Below are positions 8,365 through 18,364 of a DNA stretch of 34,884 bases, piece by piece (within the stretch, counting starts at the first letter, position 1; every line of letters starts with the position of its first letter). Position numbers and translations under genes: made by a program. Source of the DNA: F23-D06 sp045132055 (GTDB taxonomy: Bacteria; Bacteroidota; Bacteroidia; Bacteroidales; WCHB1-69); contig JBGURP010000042.1 in NCBI GenBank assembly GCA_045132055.1, forward strand, positions 1 to 34,884, in the 5' to 3' direction. A model generated the notes under the pieces. That model was not told the DNA's origin. It saw only the letters and a list, made by a program, of their open reading frames with translations, and made no database searches.

Positions 8365-11300
8365 TTATTGTGACAGCATCAAGTTAATGGAAACGCCCAC
8401 TTCAAAATTCATGTTATTGTACTGATTGAGCACTTTCGGACGGTTGATGGTATGGTCATAGAAGAACTTCAAACCCACCATCTGGCTGAACTGGTACTCG
8501 GCTGCCACATTGATCGTGGCGGTCAACATGCCAGAGGTAACCTGATCCACTTCTTCCTGAATCTTACGAAGCACAGTCGCATTATTTTTGATACCGACAC
8601 CTGCGGTCAGGTTTAAATCGCTGACAAACTGTCGCTTCACACCGGAGAACACCAATCCCAGTTTCAGATCCTTGAAGCGGTAACCACCCGACACGGATAA
8701 CTCCTTGGCGGAAGTTTCCGTAATCTGGTTGTTGGCAAAGCTCAAAGCCACATTGCGGGATTGCTTGTATTCCACTTTCAGCAACATGCTGTTTTTGAGC
8801 GTCATGTCGAATCCAATCAGCGGGCCGAACTGCTCGGACAAAGCAATTTGATTGAGTTCGTATTGCGGCATCATATCTCCGAGGTTGTTTCGGGCGGCGC
8901 CGCCCTCCTTATAGGAAACATTCGTAGCATAACTACCCACTTGGTAGGTACAAGTATAGTTATGGGTCAAGGAGAGGCTTTGGAACACTTTGTCCACACC
9001 TTTGATCTTGGAGAATCCGTTGTAGTTGATACGCCAGTTCGGAAGCGGAATCTTCAAGAACGGGCCGGAGAGTTTCATGTTATCGGCATTCATGCCCATA
9101 TAAGAGGCATAGAAGGCGTACATCAACACATCCTGTGAAACATGGCTATAGCCATCAGGAAATCCGGTTGACGGATCAAACTCACCCGTGGTACGGTTGT
9201 CTTTTTCAGCCAATCGGTTGGCCATCGTCAATCGAGCCTCCTTGAAGGTTTCAAACAATTGGTCATAATCACCAAAGAAGGTCTTCAATCCGCAATAAGT
9301 CATGCTGAAAGAACCATTGCGCATAGGCGTGTAGTGCGAAATGTTGCCAGCTTCATCCACATGGAAATATTCGGAGAAATTCTGCGTATAGTTACGGTTT
9401 GCCGACACATCGATACGGAAATTCTTGAACGGTTCCACAGAAGCCCGGATGTTGAGTACCTCATTATGAGTCCTCTGATAAGCACTGTTCATGAGCGAGT
9501 CTGTAGTAAGCCAATGACCTCTGGCGCCCATCGCCTGAACGTCAGGTTGACCACCGAACACAAACAGGAATCCGGGAGAACGGTCAGCGAAGTTGATACC
9601 GAACATATTCGGAGTGCCCATGTAGCCTGGCAACACCGTTCCGCTACCTTGCGAATAGTTGACAGACACATTACGCAACATCATCATAAACCGCAAGGTT
9701 CCGTCCAGAATGATCTTGCCATAATTCGGTTTCTCCTTCAAGGAATCCTTTGGGTTAATGCCATCCTCTTCATCACCTTTTCCCTTGTCCCGAGTATTGG
9801 TATTTCTGTCTCCTCTTATATTCTTCGGACTATTATTACCTTGATTCACCTTCTTCAAATAGGGAATAGTATTGTACAGTGTCACGAAATTGACAGAGGC
9901 ATTGCCCTGGATGCTGTTGGAATTTTGAATAGTATTACCCAGATATGACAATGACAGTGCAGAAGCCGTGTAGGTAAAACTTGAGTTATAGCGGACGCTT
10001 GCCGTGATCCATTTGAACAACGGAATCTTGTTGATCGGGATCTGGTAGGTACCGGCAAAGTTCTGGCGGAAGTCGGTCATACGGCCGCCACGGCCCAGAC
10101 AATGCCAAACGGAATCCTTCTCCGTGCGGGTGTCAATCAGTCCATCGGGCTCATCGATACGCGCCGAAGCAATAGCCCTGTACTCAAGTTTCAGGCTCTG
10201 GAAGATATCCCAATTCAGCGTATAGTTGCGCGACCAGTCGAACGACTTCACAAAGCTGGTGTCCACGATGATGTTACCCTTGCTCTTCGGACGGTATTTG
10301 AACTCCTGCATCTCGCGGCGCAGGCTGGTACGGATGGTCACGTTCTTCGGCATCGGGGTGATGTTGAAATCGCGGATAATCTGCAACCATTTCGATTTCA
10401 TCCATTTTACCTTGGAGAAAGGACGATAGTTCTTCGGGTTGGTACTGAACGTGTATCCTATTTCTCCATTATGGATATACTCATTATTCAACTCAAGATC
10501 CTCGTCGCGCTGCACCAATTCAGAATAAGAGTACGACAAGTCGAGGTTCTCGATATCCCATGGACGCATCTTCAGCTTGCCACCTTCCAGATTACGCTCT
10601 TTGCGGACGTTCATCAAGTTGACATTCTGCCGTTGGGTGAAGACGTTGGTGAGACGGCGGATGGAGTCGCGCTCGGCTGCTGTCTCATAAGTAGCCAGAT
10701 CGTCTTTCATCTTGACATCAGGATTCAGCGGGTTGTACTCAGGCTGACTCACACCCAGGGAGTAATCATAGTGCAACGGAATCTTGATGTTCCATTTCTC
10801 GGGGAACAGGATTTTACCACCATCGATGTTAGTGGCAATATCCAGATTGTACTTGGTCTCCATGGAGCGTTCGGTCACCGACTGCTCGATACTGCCGAAG
10901 CCTGGTGTGGAATATGTACCCGACACCGACAGGTCGCCGACATCTGCGAGGTTCAAACGGGCGCGCATCGTAGCTGCAAATCCCTGCTTATCATCAAAGC
11001 CGCAAAGTCGCAACTCGTTGATCCACATCTCCACAGATTTTGGCAACATGTCATCATTGTCATGCAGCGATTTTTTCTTGGGGTTGCGAATACCTATCAT
11101 GATGGTGGTGACGTCTCCCAAGTTTGGCACGCCCACCACGGTCATCCTGTTGCCATTTTCCAGTTCTTTGACGTATGGTACATGGTTGCCCGCCCATGTT
11201 CCATGACGGACTTCCACATTACGGCGCTGCTTCAAAGCCACCAAGGAATCCAGATAGATGAACATGCGGTTGGCTTCGGGCCAGATGGCGTTGGTATCCT

Positions 11301-14300
11301 TGCCCACCGACCATGGTGTGATATCCACAGGCATCTCATACTCGTAGTAGTTCTCGGTGTAGTCGGAGCCCAAACGGATGAAGCAGGTCACATCGCCTTT
11401 TTTCAGATCTCCGGAGCTGTACACATCTTCAGCGTGAATGAACATGCGCAGGTTGTTGAACTGGCGCAGGTCGTAGCTGGTGCTCTTATAGACGGCACGT
11501 GCGTCGCCATCGGGCAAGTCCACTGCCTTCATGGACAGAGCCTGCTCGTTAATTTCATAGAGGGTAAGCCCGTTCAGCTGCTCACGCTCGATGCCAGGAG
11601 GCAGCACATACGGAATCGGGGTGCGGTTGGCGTTCTCTTCGTAGCTCACTGTGCCCACATAGAACGAGCCCTCGCCATCACCCTGCGTAGGCAGGTAATC
11701 ACCTTCCTCCTGCAAGCTGAGGTTATAGGTTCTCCAGTCGCCACGCACCAACTCAAAAGTGGCGAAACGGCAGATGACCGGTTCCTCAAAGTCGCGCATG
11801 AAGACACGCATGAAGCGGATGGAGTTGTAACCAGACATTCCATTCACCACCTTGTCAGGATTGTGAATAGGGATACGGAACTGATACCAGCGGGTGGTCG
11901 GTCTTGTGCCGTCGGGCAAGATGTCGGGCACTGCCTCATACACATCGTTGATGTAATTCTCGCCCACCACCATGTGCTGCGGAGAGAGGTCAATCACATA
12001 CTGGTAGTACTTTTCATCCTCACTCAGCGTGTTATCGTTGTTCATATCCTCCAAGTTCGGAATCTGCGTAGCGCTGGTAGGATAGGATTCAGGACTTTGG
12101 GAGTCGGAGGGAGAGTTACCATCAGCATTGTTGAAATACTTGTAACGCTGCACCACTTTCAGGTCCGCATTATCGTAATCGGTACCTCTGAAGTAGTGAT
12201 AGTTATCTCCGGACGGGTCTTCATAGGCTTTCTGGTAAGCTTGGGAACCCGTACCGAATTGATTGGAGAGCAAGTGCAGATAGTTCTCGTCAAAATAATC
12301 ACGCTCACGGGAGTCTTGCAAGCCGTCGAAGCCGACATCCTGATACTGCCGTGCACTCTCAGTCTGGTCAAATGCATTGACAATCAGCTGGGTAGTCGGC
12401 ACACGGCCCCATGCCGTGAACTCGACATTCTCATCGGAGCCATCGGCGGGCAGACCGTTCTCAAAGAACTTCACACCGTCGCGCAAAATATCTTCGGAGA
12501 TGTCACCCAAGTTGAAATAGAGCTTACCACCGGTATGGTTGGGATTGTCAATGAAGGGATCCATCATCCAGAACTCGATATATTCATAGTTGGATGATTC
12601 AAAATCCGTGTTATCGAACTTGCGCATGATACCGCCCCAACGGGATTTCGGATCGCGCAAGGTACCATCTTCATTCAAACCTTTGGAAAAACCTTCCGTA
12701 CCTGCCACATCGTAGTTGTAGGGTCCTCTTTCGGTCGGATAATAAGCCATGTTGAAGACCGTCATCAGCGTGGTGAGCGCCGTGGTACCGGAATTCTGTT
12801 TGTAGGGGAACAACTCGGGCTCATACACGGCGCGCGCGTATGGCTGGGAGAGGTCCTCCGGAGTCAAATTCTTCGGAGTGGCATTGTTGCGGTTATAGAA
12901 AACAGGATCAATGATGTACCATGACATCAAAGCTCTGTTGTAACCGTAAGCAAGTTTTCTACGGCTATTGTCCGCCATGGATGTAGCCATCGCCTCCGGG
13001 AAAAGGTCGGGCTGGCCTTGCGGGGTGGAAGCCAACACCCAGCTGGACATGGTCGTCAGGTCAATGGTGGATTTCGATGCCTCGAAATCATCGATATACG
13101 TTGTTCCCTTTTTGCCAATTGCCTTGGAGTGGCCCGGCACAAAATGGGCAAACTCACCTTCCAAATTCAAGAACGACTGGGTGGTCGTGCTGTGGAACGT
13201 GATCTTGTCAATCATCTTCGTGATGAAAGGAGTCTCCGTCTTATAGGCGAAGTTCATACCCCACACCAAGTTATTGATAGGCTCGTCGCCGTAGTTCACT
13301 TTGTTGGTAACCGGTCGCTCGCGCAAGTTCAGGAGGGTTGCCCCCACCGTGAAGTCCTTGGAGAACATGTAATCCAAGTTCAAGCCGAACATGGTCTGGT
13401 CGGTGGCACCGAAATCGTTGTCATTCTCCACCGTGATGGAAATCGGGGTGCCGGAATTGAGGATACCCTGGTTGATGATGGTCACGGTACCCATGTCATA
13501 GTTGACGGTGAAGTCCACATTTTCGGTCAGCTGGATGCCGCCGGCCGTGACTTTCACAGAACCTTGCGCCACATTGGTGGTGTTGAAATGGTACTCGGAG
13601 CCATATGAGGAGCGATAGCTACCTTCCAGGTAATATTTGTTCTTGTTGGTAATCTGCTGGGCCAGCGTCTTGGTCAGCGTGTACAGCGAGTCGAAAGCAT
13701 ACATATCCGCCAATTCCGCCTCGTCTTCATCAAAAATAGCCCGCAAATCCTTGCCGAACGGCTCAATGGTGGGGAAGAAAATCCTACCATTGGAGGCATT
13801 GATGGTACCACCCGTGGTTTGTGCACCGTCCAAAAAGTCGAAGATACCATCCGGATGAGGATCTTGCTGCTGGTTCAGTCGGTCCAAGCCCATCAACTTG
13901 ATCAAGGAGATACCTTTATTCTTGCCCTTCGTGAAGAAGCCGTTGGCAATACCGTCCGCATCACCGGTATAAAGGATATTCAATCTGAACTTCTCAGAAG
14001 AGATTTGGTATGCAGACAGGTTATACACGTTCTTCATCATCAACTTCCACAACGGGGATTTGGTGTTCAGGTTGGTGCTCTTGAGCAATTTCACCCGGAG
14101 GCAGTTCGGGGCAGAAACCTCATTGGAAAATTCACCCACCTGATACACGGTCGTGTCGCCGATGACGGTATATTGAAATGCCACAGCCAACACCTGGTCG
14201 GAGCCAAGCGCAGAGTTCAGGGATATGAAACCCAGCTTGGAATTGAAGGTGTATTCAGAAGAAGCCAACAAACGGGCGCTCTCCACTTTTTCATAGTTGG

Positions 14301-15600
14301 TACCCGCTGTCAATCCCAGCGAGTGCATATTGTTGTTCACCGTGGAGATATTCCGAATCATGGAAGTATCCACAAAGGAGGTCAAATTGTTAATCTGATT
14401 ATCGGGATACTGACCTCCGCTATACATGGGATTGTACGACAAGGCGCCAAACTCCGGATTAGCTTCACCCAAGTCGGTGAATGCCACGATATTACGGTTA
14501 TTGGTCGTAGCCGCGCCCACTGTGGTGCGCCACACCTCAATCTTGGTAATCACAATAGGAGACCCCACCAACGGTAGGGTACTCAAGTATTCGTTGTAAT
14601 GGTCGCGGAAGAACTGCCCAAGGAAGAAGTGCTTGTTCTCCTCATATTCATCCGCTCTGAAGTAAAAGTCGTTTTCCTCTGCGCCGCCTGTAATGGTGAT
14701 GGTTTCAGAGGTACTGTTTTTCTGGGAAGCCACCGCCGTCACCATCAAGTTACCGAACTTCAACTGAGTTTTCACACCGAAGAGACTTTGGCTACCCGTA
14801 ATCAACGTGCTGTTGAGCGGAAGTGTAACATTACCAAATTCAATAAGTTGCAAAATATCATCCTCCTTGCCCGCGTATTTCAGCTTGATCTTGTCCATGT
14901 TGTTGTCCAAGGTCAGCTGGTCGGTGGTATAGTTGAGATTGAACTCTATCTTGTCACCGATTTTGGCAATGAGGTTAAGCTGGATATCCTGATCAAACAG
15001 GAACTGTGGGGTACGACGTTGTTTTACAGGGAGGGAAGGGTTGTCAATCTGGGTGTATTTGAAGCCGAATTTCAGCTCCACATTACCGGAAGGACGTATG
15101 TCAATGGTATTGCTACCAAAGATGCTTTCGAAAATATCGCCACCCACATGCAATTCGGGGATGAGTCCCCCACCCTTTCGATTGCCGCCCGCATAGCTGC
15201 TGCTGTGCTTGTGCCAATAGTCATTGATACTCTTTCTCAGGTCGTAATCAATGTACTCGTTGACATCCATATAGGCTCCCGGTCCATATGGTGTGTTACC
15301 CGTCATGTACTGGAAGTTATAGGTGTTGGTATTGGGATCATATTCAATAACCGTGCCCACTCCGGGCGGGTTATGCAGGGAGAACGGGCTGGTAAACGGC
15401 TGACTCAGAGGGTTGTTATCGGGCTGTGGTACCAAGGGAGGGTCGGTGTCGGGCGGCATCAGGTTGGCATCGGGCCAGCTGTAGTCTGGCATAGGCATGG
15501 CATGATACACCGCTGCCGACAGCGTCTGCATGCCCGCGACACACCACGCCATCACGATAACAAGAATATATATAAAGTGTTTTATCTTCGTCGCTTTCAA
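8365..15600 (-). CDS. sprA: SprA/Sov, type IX secretion system outer-membrane translocon
   Basis: A 2411-aa protein, the size expected of SprA (called Sov in Porphyromonas). The family forms a very large single-chain (36-strand) beta-barrel that moves folded T9SS cargo across the outer membrane. Visible features are a signal peptide from TTG 15600 (MKATKIKHFIYILVIVMAWC...LSAA), a Pro-rich start, the family-typical region DIRPSGNVELKFG and NPSLPVKQRRTPQ near residue 190, repeated beta-strand and WxxxxNxR-type segments, and a C-terminal strand ending NMNFEVGVSINLMLSQ. TTG is used because no ATG occurs between it and the in-frame stop upstream. It starts 13 nt after the ruvA stop, so it belongs to a ruvA-sprA transcript. 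The two CTD proteins at 32-34.5 kb are expected substrates. Confidence 0.97.
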   Translation of the reverse strand: MKATKIKHFIYILVIVMAWCVAGMQTLSAAVYHAMPMPDYSWPDANLMPPDTDPPLVPQPDNNPLSQPFTSPFSLHNPPGVGTVIEYDPNTNTYNFQYMTGNTPYGPGAYMDVNEYIDYDLRKSINDYWHKHSSSYAGGNRKGGGLIPELHVGGDIFESIFGSNTIDIRPSGNVELKFGFKYTQIDNPSLPVKQRRTPQFLFDQDIQLNLIAKIGDKIEFNLNYTTDQLTLDNNMDKIKLKYAGKEDDILQLIEFGNVTLPLNSTLITGSQSLFGVKTQLKFGNLMVTAVASQKNSTSETITITGGAEENDFYFRADEYEENKHFFLGQFFRDHYNEYLSTLPLVGSPIVITKIEVWRTTVGAATTNNRNIVAFTDLGEANPEFGALSYNPMYSGGQYPDNQINNLTSFVDTSMIRNISTVNNNMHSLGLTAGTNYEKVESARLLASSEYTFNSKLGFISLNSALGSDQVLAVAFQYTVIGDTTVYQVGEFSNEVSAPNCLRVKLLKSTNLNTKSPLWKLMMKNVYNLSAYQISSEKFRLNILYTGDADGIANGFFTKGKNKGISLIKLMGLDRLNQQQDPHPDGIFDFLDGAQTTGGTINASNGRIFFPTIEPFGKDLRAIFDEDEAELADMYAFDSLYTLTKTLAQQITNKNKYYLEGSYRSSYGSEYHFNTTNVAQGSVKVTAGGIQLTENVDFTVNYDMGTVTIINQGILNSGTPISITVENDNDFGATDQTMFGLNLDYMFSKDFTVGATLLNLRERPVTNKVNYGDEPINNLVWGMNFAYKTETPFITKMIDKITFHSTTTQSFLNLEGEFAHFVPGHSKAIGKKGTTYIDDFEASKSTIDLTTMSSWVLASTPQGQPDLFPEAMATSMADNSRRKLAYGYNRALMSWYIIDPVFYNRNNATPKNLTPEDLSQPYARAVYEPELFPYKQNSGTTALTTLMTVFNMAYYPTERGPYNYDVAGTEGFSKGLNEDGTLRDPKSRWGGIMRKFDNTDFESSNYEYIEFWMMDPFIDNPNHTGGKLYFNLGDISEDILRDGVKFFENGLPADGSDENVEFTAWGRVPTTQLIVNAFDQTESARQYQDVGFDGLQDSRERDYFDENYLHLLSNQFGTGSQAYQKAYEDPSGDNYHYFRGTDYDNADLKVVQRYKYFNNADGNSPSDSQSPESYPTSATQIPNLEDMNNDNTLSEDEKYYQYVIDLSPQHMVVGENYINDVYEAVPDILPDGTRPTTRWYQFRIPIHNPDKVVNGMSGYNSIRFMRVFMRDFEEPVICRFATFELVRGDWRTYNLSLQEEGDYLPTQGDGEGSFYVGTVSYEENANRTPIPYVLPPGIEREQLNGLTLYEINEQALSMKAVDLPDGDARAVYKSTSYDLRQFNNLRMFIHAEDVYSSGDLKKGDVTCFIRLGSDYTENYYEYEMPVDITPWSVGKDTNAIWPEANRMFIYLDSLVALKQRRNVEVRHGTWAGNHVPYVKELENGNRMTVVGVPNLGDVTTIMIGIRNPKKKSLHDNDDMLPKSVEMWINELRLCGFDDKQGFAATMRARLNLADVGDLSVSGTYSTPGFGSIEQSVTERSMETKYNLDIATNIDGGKILFPEKWNIKIPLHYDYSLGVSQPEYNPLNPDVKMKDDLATYETAAERDSIRRLTNVFTQRQNVNLMNVRKERNLEGGKLKMRPWDIENLDLSYSYSELVQRDEDLELNNEYIHNGEIGYTFSTNPKNYRPFSKVKWMKSKWLQIIRDFNITPMPKNVTIRTSLRREMQEFKYRPKSKGNIIVDTSFVKSFDWSRNYTLNWDIFQSLKLEYRAIASARIDEPDGLIDTRTEKDSVWHCLGRGGRMTDFRQNFAGTYQIPINKIPLFKWITASVRYNSSFTYTASALSLSYLGNTIQNSNSIQGNASVNFVTLYNTIPYLKKVNQGNNSPKNIRGDRNTNTRDKGKGDEEDGINPKDSLKEKPNYGKIILDGTLRFMMMLRNVSVNYSQGSGTVLPGYMGTPNMFGINFADRSPGFLFVFGGQPDVQAMGARGHWLTTDSLMNSAYQRTHNEVLNIRASVEPFKNFRIDVSANRNYTQNFSEYFHVDEAGNISHYTPMRNGSFSMTYCGLKTFFGDYDQLFETFKEARLTMANRLAEKDNRTTGEFDPSTGFPDGYSHVSQDVLMYAFYASYMGMNADNMKLSGPFLKIPLPNWRINYNGFSKIKGVDKVFQSLSLTHNYTCTYQVGSYATNVSYKEGGAARNNLGDMMPQYELNQIALSEQFGPLIGFDMTLKNSMLLKVEYKQSRNVALSFANNQITETSAKELSVSGGYRFKDLKLGLVFSGVKRQFVSDLNLTAGVGIKNNATVLRKIQEEVDQVTSGMLTATINVAAEYQFSQMVGLKFFYDHTINRPKVLNQYNNMNFEVGVSINLMLSQ

Positions 15601-15613
15601 TTGACTTTCAGTA

Positions 15614-16207
15614 CTATAGTAGTTTTAATGCTCTCTTGATGAGCTCCTCCACTGTTAAATTTATCCCTTCCGCCTTGATGATTTTGTCCAATGCCGATTC
15701 CGCACCGGCCTTCGCAAAACCCAAGGCAATTAAGGCAGATAACGCTTCATATTTATTATTATTGTACGTGACTGAAATTTTTGCTGTGCTTGACAATTCC
15801 GTCTTCTTGGCCTTGTCTTTCAGCTCAATGATGACGCGCTGGGCGGTCTTGGCTCCGATGCCCTTGATGGACTGGATGGCTCTGACATCCTCTGTAGCGA
15901 TGGCGTTCAGCACCTCGCCCACGCTCATGGACGACAGGATCAGGCGGGCGGTGTTCGGGCCGATACCGTTCACCGAAATCAAGAGTTTGAAAAGCTCCCG
16001 TTCTTCCTCTTCGAGGAATCCGTACAGAACGTGTGCATCTTCCTTTACGATGTAGTAGGTGAGTAGTTTCACTTCTTCGCCCACATCCTTGAGTGCGGAA
16101 AAAGTGGCTAATGATATGTTGATATTGAACCCTACGCCGCCAGCCGTCTCCACCACTACGCATGCAGGATTCTTCTCCACTAATATTCCTTTAATGTAGC
16201 TTATCAT
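15614..16207 (-). CDS. ruvA: Holliday junction DNA helicase subunit RuvA
   Basis: A 197-aa protein of normal RuvA length. RuvA tetramers bind four-way junctions and load the RuvB motor for branch migration in recombinational repair. Domain I is an OB fold (MISYIKGILVEKNPACVVVE...). Domain II holds two helix-hairpin-helix motifs, LISVNGIGPNTARLIL (~75-91) and IQSIKGIGAKTAQRVI (~110-125). After a flexible linker, a C-terminal domain III (~150-197) should contact RuvB. A TATTTTTG box lies upstream, and sprA follows after 13 nt. From memory, a ruvA-sprA/sov neighbourhood is seen in other Bacteroidota, including Porphyromonas and Flavobacterium. Confidence 0.97.
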   Translation of the reverse strand: MISYIKGILVEKNPACVVVETAGGVGFNINISLATFSALKDVGEEVKLLTYYIVKEDAHVLYGFLEEEERELFKLLISVNGIGPNTARLILSSMSVGEVLNAIATEDVRAIQSIKGIGAKTAQRVIIELKDKAKKTELSSTAKISVTYNNNKYEALSALIALGFAKAGAESALDKIIKAEGINLTVEELIKRALKLL

Positions 16208-16226
16208 AGGTCGGTTTTTACGGGTG

Positions 16227-16234
16227 CAAAAATA
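16227..16234 (-). promoter_or_regulatory. Promoter -7 box TATTTTTG for ruvA-sprA
   Basis: Exact TAnnTTTG match on the - strand, 20 nt before ruvA ATG. It is probably the main promoter for the ruvA-sprA unit and hence for the T9SS translocon. Confidence 0.65.
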
Positions 16235-16265
16235 CGAAAAAAATGAGGTAAAAAGGATATATGGA

Positions 16266-16311
16266 GTGAATGAGGTAAATGGGGTTCACGGGGTGAATGA
16301 GGTGAAAGGGG
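16266..16311. repeat. Two near-identical 19-nt direct repeats spanning the comEC 3' end
   Basis: Copies at 16266-16284 and 16293-16311 (core GTGAATGAGGT) match at 17 of 19 positions; a weaker third copy begins near 16240. The comEC stop (16286-16288) sits between the two, so the last residues of ComEC (TPFTSFTP) are encoded by repeat sequence. Confidence 0.7.
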
Positions 16312-18349
16312 TATTTCGTGCCGTGCACCATTCGCGCCACCGCTCTATGTAGAATTTCGTGTTGGTTTCGTCGGCTATCACTTCCTGAAAGGACAAAACC
16401 TGGGCCACTTCGTCGGGTAATTGGACCGGATTATGCTGCAGAATCAGCACATCAACCGGAACAGGTTCGGACATTGGATAGACCTTCTCTTTTCGATTTA
16501 TCAGATAATAGGTCTTGCCATTGAACCGTATCCACGAGCCGCGCTTGCACAAAAAACTATTGTCGTAGGCCATCGTGTCCACGGGCACGAACACGCACGC
16601 GGCGTGCTGCCGGCGCACGTGATTGCCCGCCGCATAATGGAATTTCTTGTCGCCAACATCTGCTATCGAGTCGGAAAAAACCACGCACTCCTGCTGATGG
16701 CAAAAAGATAGGGCACTGGCTTTGGGCACCGCATAGACCACCATCTCCTCCTGCCGCAACAACTCCACCTTCCTCCAAAGAAGCGTGCCCGCATACAGCG
16801 CAAAACAGGTAAGCGCCGCCATGCCAACCCTCTTCTTACGATAACGTATTGCCCAATAGGCCAATATGATCACCATATACAACAACAGCATCTGGGTCGG
16901 CGTCACCTCAATGCCCCGCGTGACCGCGCCCGGCAACTGCTCCACGAAGGTCACGATGCCGTTCATAATCCGTATCTCCCAGGTCAGCAGAAAAGTGATG
17001 ATACTGCCCGCAAAAGGCACTGCAGACACACACAACAGCACAATACCCGTCATCATCACCACGAAGGAGAGCATGATGACCGACATGTTGGAGAGCAAGA
17101 AATAGTTGGGAAACTGGCCAAAATAGTGCGCGGAGATGGGAAACGTGCTGATCTGGGCTGCCACGGACACCGTTATAAGGCTCCAGAAATAGGTTCCCAT
17201 CCGCGTCCTACAATTGTAGATGCCCGCCAACAACGGCTGCAATAGCACAATACCGCCCACTGCCAGATAGCTAAGCTGAAATCCTAACTCAAATAGTAGC
17301 AACGGGTTGACAACCAGCAAAATCCAAAGGGAAGCGAGGAGACTGTGGAACACATTGGTATTGCGTTGTATCAGCTGTCCTATCGTCACAAAAGTGAACA
17401 TGGTGGCCGAGCGCGTGACCGAGGGCGACAGGCCCGTGATGTGCGCATACAGCCAGATAACGAGCAACATCAGCAGTGTTTTCAGGTAACGGGTGCTTTT
17501 AAACAGGTCGAAGGGGCGTAGCAGGAAGTTCAGTATCATGAAGATGACGCCGACGTGCATGCCCGACACGCAGAGGATATGGCTCACGCCGGCGGCAGCG
17601 TACGAAGCCTTGAGCTCCGGTTCCATCGTGTCGTCATCGCCGAGCAAAATAGCCTTCACGATCTCCAGCTCGTCGCCCGCCATGCCGGACTGTGCGAACA
17701 TATTGGCGAGTCGCTGCTGTATCCGGTGCGCCAAGGCTTTCAAGGGATGGGCGGGCGCATGGTCCGCCGGCAGCCAGAAACCCTGCTGTACATACCCCGT
17801 GTAGTTAATGCCCTTCCGTTTCATATACAGCTGGTTGTCAAAAGCATCCGGGTTCTTCGGCGGTTCAATCTCAGAAAAACGAGTGTTCAACAAGAGCACA
17901 TCTCCATACTCAATCGTGTCCGCTCCGGCGCCCTGCTGCACGTAAAGCATCACATCCTCTTTCAGCGCCAGTCCTTCGCCTGTGCGCAAAACCCTGGCCT
18001 TTATCTTCACACTCTTGGCCCGCGCCACGGGAAAGTCCTCCACCCTGACCAACCAGTTCCTGTTTTCTCTCATTATTTGGGATTCTTTTTCGGTAAGATG
18101 AGAGGAAAATCGGAAATTCACCGTCATCATGCCGCAAAAAACGAACATTATGAAGAGCATCAATGTTTTCACCCACTGCCATTTATAGGTCTTGATGAGC
18201 GATAAAACACCGCATATCAGCCAAAAAGTGCAAGCCAAAGCGAACCATAACTGGCACATTTTGTACGGAAACTGGCCATAATATGCCAAAATTATGCCAA
18301 AAAGATAGGGTAATAGGATTTTCAACAGCGGATAATTCGACAGTTTCAT
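16286..18349 (-). CDS. comEC: ComEC/Rec2-family DNA internalisation channel
   Basis: A TTG at 18367 could extend the frame by 6 codons, but ATG 18349 is preferred because the promoter box 18365-18372 overlaps the TTG. The 687-aa protein has an N-terminal two-helix plus soluble DUF4131 segment (to ~200). A polytopic Competence domain (~220-500) carries the hallmark HILCVSGMHVG around residue 258 and GLSPSVTRSATM soon after. ComEC carries single-stranded DNA across the inner membrane during natural transformation. The C-terminal ~170 residues occupy the place of the metallo-beta-lactamase-like domain but show no HxHxDH metal motif. The end, DVLILQHNP...FYIERWREWC, is like other Bacteroidota ComECs that lack the active site, as I recall them. 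The C-terminus runs into a direct repeat. Confidence 0.92.
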   Translation of the reverse strand: MKLSNYPLLKILLPYLFGIILAYYGQFPYKMCQLWFALACTFWLICGVLSLIKTYKWQWVKTLMLFIMFVFCGMMTVNFRFSSHLTEKESQIMRENRNWLVRVEDFPVARAKSVKIKARVLRTGEGLALKEDVMLYVQQGAGADTIEYGDVLLLNTRFSEIEPPKNPDAFDNQLYMKRKGINYTGYVQQGFWLPADHAPAHPLKALAHRIQQRLANMFAQSGMAGDELEIVKAILLGDDDTMEPELKASYAAAGVSHILCVSGMHVGVIFMILNFLLRPFDLFKSTRYLKTLLMLLVIWLYAHITGLSPSVTRSATMFTFVTIGQLIQRNTNVFHSLLASLWILLVVNPLLLFELGFQLSYLAVGGIVLLQPLLAGIYNCRTRMGTYFWSLITVSVAAQISTFPISAHYFGQFPNYFLLSNMSVIMLSFVVMMTGIVLLCVSAVPFAGSIITFLLTWEIRIMNGIVTFVEQLPGAVTRGIEVTPTQMLLLYMVIILAYWAIRYRKKRVGMAALTCFALYAGTLLWRKVELLRQEEMVVYAVPKASALSFCHQQECVVFSDSIADVGDKKFHYAAGNHVRRQHAACVFVPVDTMAYDNSFLCKRGSWIRFNGKTYYLINRKEKVYPMSEPVPVDVLILQHNPVQLPDEVAQVLSFQEVIADETNTKFYIERWREWCTARNTPFTSFTP

Positions 18350-18364
18350 GGTATCGTTTTCCGC

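Noticed and set aside
8761..9138. Small + strand frame as an antisense gene at the 3' end of sprA
   Set aside because: No promoter box or ribosome-binding signal upstream, and it is fully explained as the complement of sprA.
10102..12597. Long open frame (831 codons) on the + strand opposite sprA
   Set aside because: It lies wholly within the sprA coding region, has no signal, domain or promoter, and its composition (Val/His/Ile rich) is typical of antisense reading of a well-supported gene.
13018..15639. Other + strand frames opposite the 5' half of sprA
   Set aside because: Same reason: shadows of the long sprA frame; no recognisable protein features.
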